Assembly (NCBI RefSeq): GCF_003347495.1
Contig: NZ_QCXY01000007.1
Span: 186,001 to 250,000, forward strand
DNA length: 64,000 nucleotides
DNA from: Pleomorphovibrio marinus
Lineage (GTDB): Bacteria; Bacteroidota; Bacteroidia; Cytophagales; Cyclobacteriaceae
Direction: 5' to 3'
Positions 61,478-64,000 of this stretch are shown here, in pieces. The stretch's first letter is position 1; each line of letters starts with the position of its first letter. The position numbers were made by a program, and so were the translations under genes. Under the pieces are notes generated by a model. It did not search any database. It saw nothing but the letters and a program-made list of their open reading frames with translations, and was not told where the DNA came from.

Positions 61478-62899
61478 TTATGGATTATTCAAAACAATTC
61501 TTCTGTAAGAAAAAAGTGCTGGGTCCCCGTCATCTTTAACTTCTAAAATCAGATGGAGGTCCTGCCCCTTTTTCAGCTCTGGCATGATGAATCGCATTTC
61601 TTCCCTGTCGTTATTTCTTAGCCTTAGATCCCCACTAAATTGGCCAATCTCTCTATAGAGAAACCAATTATAGCTTAAGGCATCGCCATCCGGATCATGG
61701 CTTCCGGCCGCGTTGAGGTGCACCTCTTCACCAGCCTTAACCTCAGCAGTGGCCAGAGCATGTCCTTCATTTCCATTTAATACGACAACTGGGTTGTGGT
61801 TGGCATCCTCAAGGTTTTCGGCAATATTCCAATCCATCCTTGCCGCAAAATCATGCTGGTATCCTTCTCTCCATCGCCATATGGTCGCTTGGTTGGAAGC
61901 CTCAGCCCTACCTTCGGGAAGAATGATTTCATCTTGGGTGTTCACCGAGCTGGTCCATATCGCGTCTTTTTCTCCATAGGACCTGTAAAGCTCATATCTT
62001 CCGCCCCAACCCCCAAAGGCGGGGCTCTTGTACCAAGCCAAACCATTTTGAATCAGCCCTATAAAGGAAGGAGTGTCGCCCTCCATAATGTAGTCCGACT
62101 CCAAATAATTGGCGCCTAGGGGACCATGATTTTCCATGATGTTCTCCCTTAGCCAAGGGTTGTCCACCAGCTCAAATTGGTAACCGGGCCCATTTTTGTA
62201 CCAGCGGTCACCGGCAATGCCTGTCCAAGTGGCCCTATAGTATTCAAACCAGCTATCCCCTGCACTGGCATCCACGATAAAGAAGATACTAGGAAATTCA
62301 TGGCGGATCCATGGACCGGAAAAATCCTGATCAGAGATGGTGTATACCTTCAACTTAGCGACGAAAGCATCAACTTCCTCGGCTGACCTTGTATTCTTTA
62401 CTTTCCAAAGAGCCTGTGCTAAGCAATTGGCTCCTCCCCAAACAGATATCCAAAGGGGCCTATCATCCTGCTTATCTACGGCCTTGATGAGTAATTCCGA
62501 TCCCGGTGAATCCTTTCCCTCACCCACACCCTCCATACTGAAAAGAGGTAGGTGCTCGGAGGTAATGTCCAGTAAGTATTCCATGCTTGGAAATCCCTCT
62601 GCATGCTTTTCCAAATTGGGTTTTACCTTACCATAATTGCGCACCAATTCCTCAATTTTATCCTTCCTGGTTTGGTTTCTGAGGTGAGTGGAAGTGGTAG
62701 CAACTATTCCCTCAATATCAAACTCATTGGAATAAACTAATAAACGAACAAGAGACTGCTGATCATCTGGCTCATTGGTAATGTCTGTCAATACAAATAC
62801 ACGTTGCTTCTCCGGAGCCTCAAAGGCCAATTCGGTTTGAGCTTGGATAGTACAAGCTAGAATATAATTCAGTAATAGGAAGAAAATGGAAAAACGCAT
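61478..62899 (-). CDS. DUF1593 secreted nucleoside-hydrolase-like protein
   Basis: About 473 residues from ATG 62899 (MRFSIFFLLLNYILACTIQAQ), a clear signal peptide; the ORF extends to 62926. The DUF1593 domain opens RVFVLTDITNEPDDQQSLVRLLVYSNEFDIEGIVATTS, matching the Asp-rich start of inosine-uridine nucleoside hydrolases (DxxxxxDD). It continues with WISVWGGANCLAQALW and SDQDFSGPWIRHEFPSIFFI. A C-terminal PKD/cadherin-like beta domain (AGEEVHLNAAGSHDPDGDALSYNWFLY) follows. The family is found with polysaccharide-use genes, sometimes called cellulose-binding; enzymatic role unproven. Confidence 0.88.
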   Translation of the reverse strand: MRFSIFFLLLNYILACTIQAQTELAFEAPEKQRVFVLTDITNEPDDQQSLVRLLVYSNEFDIEGIVATTSTHLRNQTRKDKIEELVRNYGKVKPNLEKHAEGFPSMEYLLDITSEHLPLFSMEGVGEGKDSPGSELLIKAVDKQDDRPLWISVWGGANCLAQALWKVKNTRSAEEVDAFVAKLKVYTISDQDFSGPWIRHEFPSIFFIVDASAGDSWFEYYRATWTGIAGDRWYKNGPGYQFELVDNPWLRENIMENHGPLGANYLESDYIMEGDTPSFIGLIQNGLAWYKSPAFGGWGGRYELYRSYGEKDAIWTSSVNTQDEIILPEGRAEASNQATIWRWREGYQHDFAARMDWNIAENLEDANHNPVVVLNGNEGHALATAEVKAGEEVHLNAAGSHDPDGDALSYNWFLYREIGQFSGDLRLRNNDREEMRFIMPELKKGQDLHLILEVKDDGDPALFSYRRIVLNNP

Positions 62900-62989
62900 A
62901 ATTTTGGATTTATTAATTGTACTCAAAAGTACAATGGGAATCTAAGGAATTCTTATTACATTTTGACAAAGAACGCCCACAATCCCAAT

Positions 62990-64000
62990 TCATTCAAGGA
63001 TTTCTTTGATGATTTCCACATAGGCGTCTGCATATTGTTTCATCCCCCAATCTGTAGGGTGAGTTCCATCCACCGTAGCCTCGATGTGCATGCCTATTTC
63101 CTCTTTTTCCAAATAATAAATTTCTTCCACCCCTTCCATAAGCAGTTCCCGAAAGACGGATTTGCTCCATTTGTTTACGTTTTCCACCGCTAATTTTCGT
63201 GCATGGTCCGTTAATTGGTCCGAATATCCTGCATGCTCAACCAAAAGAATGGGGATGTCAGGTTGTATATCCTTTAGGTATTGGACGGCTTTTTTGATTC
63301 TCCCCTTTACCTCGCCTTCCGTATATCCCGCAAATGGAACAAGGTTGGGGAGACAATCCAGTATAAATAATGAGGCTTTTACTGTTCCAATAAATTCCAG
63401 CACCTCAGGTTCCAGTCTTCCATTCCCAGAAAACCCCAGATTGACCAAGGGCTTATCAAGTGCCCTTTCCAATTGGGCGGGCCAAGCCATGCCCGGCCGG
63501 CTTGCCGAAGCCCCATGGGCTATAGAAGTACCATAAACCAATATGGGGTTTGCCTCCATTTGAGATTGAAATTCAAGGGTTCCATTAACTCCAATTTCCA
63601 TCCAGGAAACCCCGTTATATAAGGGCAGGTACAGCATGCCTTCATAAGGGCTTGTCCTATGGGGAGTAATTGCAAAAGTATAAGTAACGGTGTCGGCAAA
63701 TTGATATTTTCCCTTAACCCACTTCCAAGTGGATTCTCCTTCACGGAGGTATAAATCCAGTCCAGATACTCCAGTGGCGGGCATATGTGGCATTTCCAAT
63801 CTTCCAGTTGGGAGGTATTTAACCTTAATACTATCGGCTTGTGTCTGAAATTTAACCTTGAGCCCTGCTGAATGTTGAGATAAGTTCCACACAGTTTCCC
63901 TTACCTTTTCTTTGGCTTCCAAGGGGAGCCTTCCGTAGCCTATTCCCTCCCAAGCTTGCCCCTGAACGACTTGCCCATCTATCTGTAATGGGTTGTACCA
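62990..64000 (-). CDS. SGNH/GDSL-type esterase (partial, N-terminus off right edge)
   Basis: The reading frame stays open to the window edge with no start codon, so the 5' end lies outside; 337 codons incl. stop are visible. The first part is the GxDLY N-terminal domain (VSGLDLYLREGE, motif G-L-D-L-Y). The esterase domain follows: catalytic Ser in VYGTSIAHGASASRPGMAWP, block II/III NLGFSGNGRLEPE, and the Asp-x-x-His pair in DGTHPTDWGMKQYADAY. Such two-domain SGNH enzymes deacylate polysaccharides or their fragments. It fits the glycan-degrading character of the window. The gap to the DUF1593 gene is 90 nt, same strand. Confidence 0.88.
   Translation of the reverse strand, partial: WYNPLQIDGQVVQGQAWEGIGYGRLPLEAKEKVRETVWNLSQHSAGLKVKFQTQADSIKVKYLPTGRLEMPHMPATGVSGLDLYLREGESTWKWVKGKYQFADTVTYTFAITPHRTSPYEGMLYLPLYNGVSWMEIGVNGTLEFQSQMEANPILVYGTSIAHGASASRPGMAWPAQLERALDKPLVNLGFSGNGRLEPEVLEFIGTVKASLFILDCLPNLVPFAGYTEGEVKGRIKKAVQYLKDIQPDIPILLVEHAGYSDQLTDHARKLAVENVNKWSKSVFRELLMEGVEEIYYLEKEEIGMHIEATVDGTHPTDWGMKQYADAYVEIIKEILE

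Overview
The window looks like chromosomal DNA from a marine or soil Bacteroidota, most likely the Cytophagia/Cyclobacteriaceae side of the phylum. Supporting this are a SusC/SusD pair, an ECF sigma factor of the Bacteroides-expansion type, CarboxypepD_reg-plus-plug TonB receptors, many short outer-membrane barrels and lipoproteins, sulfatases, and GH109-like, DUF1080, DUF1593 and CxxCH (PVC-type) proteins. Some promoters carry TAnnTTTG-like -7 elements. The genus cannot be fixed from sequence reading alone. I see no tRNA, rRNA, transposase, phage gene or CRISPR array.

Layout. 1-3.1 kb (minus): 5' part of a TonB-dependent receptor, a DUF3820 protein, a small membrane protein and an AI-2E family exporter. 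3.5-9 kb (plus): a P2-type cation ATPase with foreign-looking arginine codon use, an outer-membrane barrel protein and an MFS transporter. 9.3-19.5 kb: a polysaccharide-degradation block with two S1 sulfatases, an esterase and a PL8 lyase; between the sulfatases lie two small lipoproteins, a truncated paralogue and a nest of intergenic repeats. 19.8-30.6 kb: a repetitive amphipathic protein behind a very AT-rich leader, topA, a SixA-like phosphatase, an arginase-family enzyme, a MATE exporter, an fdhD plus YdeP-type molybdoenzyme pair and a PRC-barrel protein. 30.8-38.4 kb: serine hydrolase, beta-helix protein, DUF1080 lipoprotein, LOG-family, PhzF-family and DUF547 proteins. 38.5-43.9 kb: ECF sigma factor, then SusC and SusD. 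44.4-50.1 kb: a redox cluster of a two-TM membrane protein, a DyP-type peroxidase, a catalase-like haem protein and a convergent FAD oxidase. 50.3-64 kb: a 1276-residue DUF6807/propeller/HEAT/cytochrome fusion, an outer-membrane barrel protein, TPR, Usp, 2-hydroxyacid dehydrogenase, DUF2911, GH109-like oxidoreductase, a ten-TM acyltransferase, DUF1593 and the 3' part of an SGNH esterase.

How it fits together. Much of the window serves uptake and breakdown of sulfated or acylated glycans: sulfatases, esterase, PL8, SusC/D, beta-helix protein, GH109-like and SGNH enzymes. The enzymes are scattered rather than packed into one canonical PUL. The most unusual block is the 44-50 kb redox cluster, where two genes overlap head to tail, the next follows directly, and the oxidase gene overlaps tail to tail. 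The catalytic residues of both haem enzymes are largely intact, but the DyP motif is altered. A second notable feature is a dispersed, structured intergenic repeat at four loci; one copy ends exactly where a gene copy is truncated.
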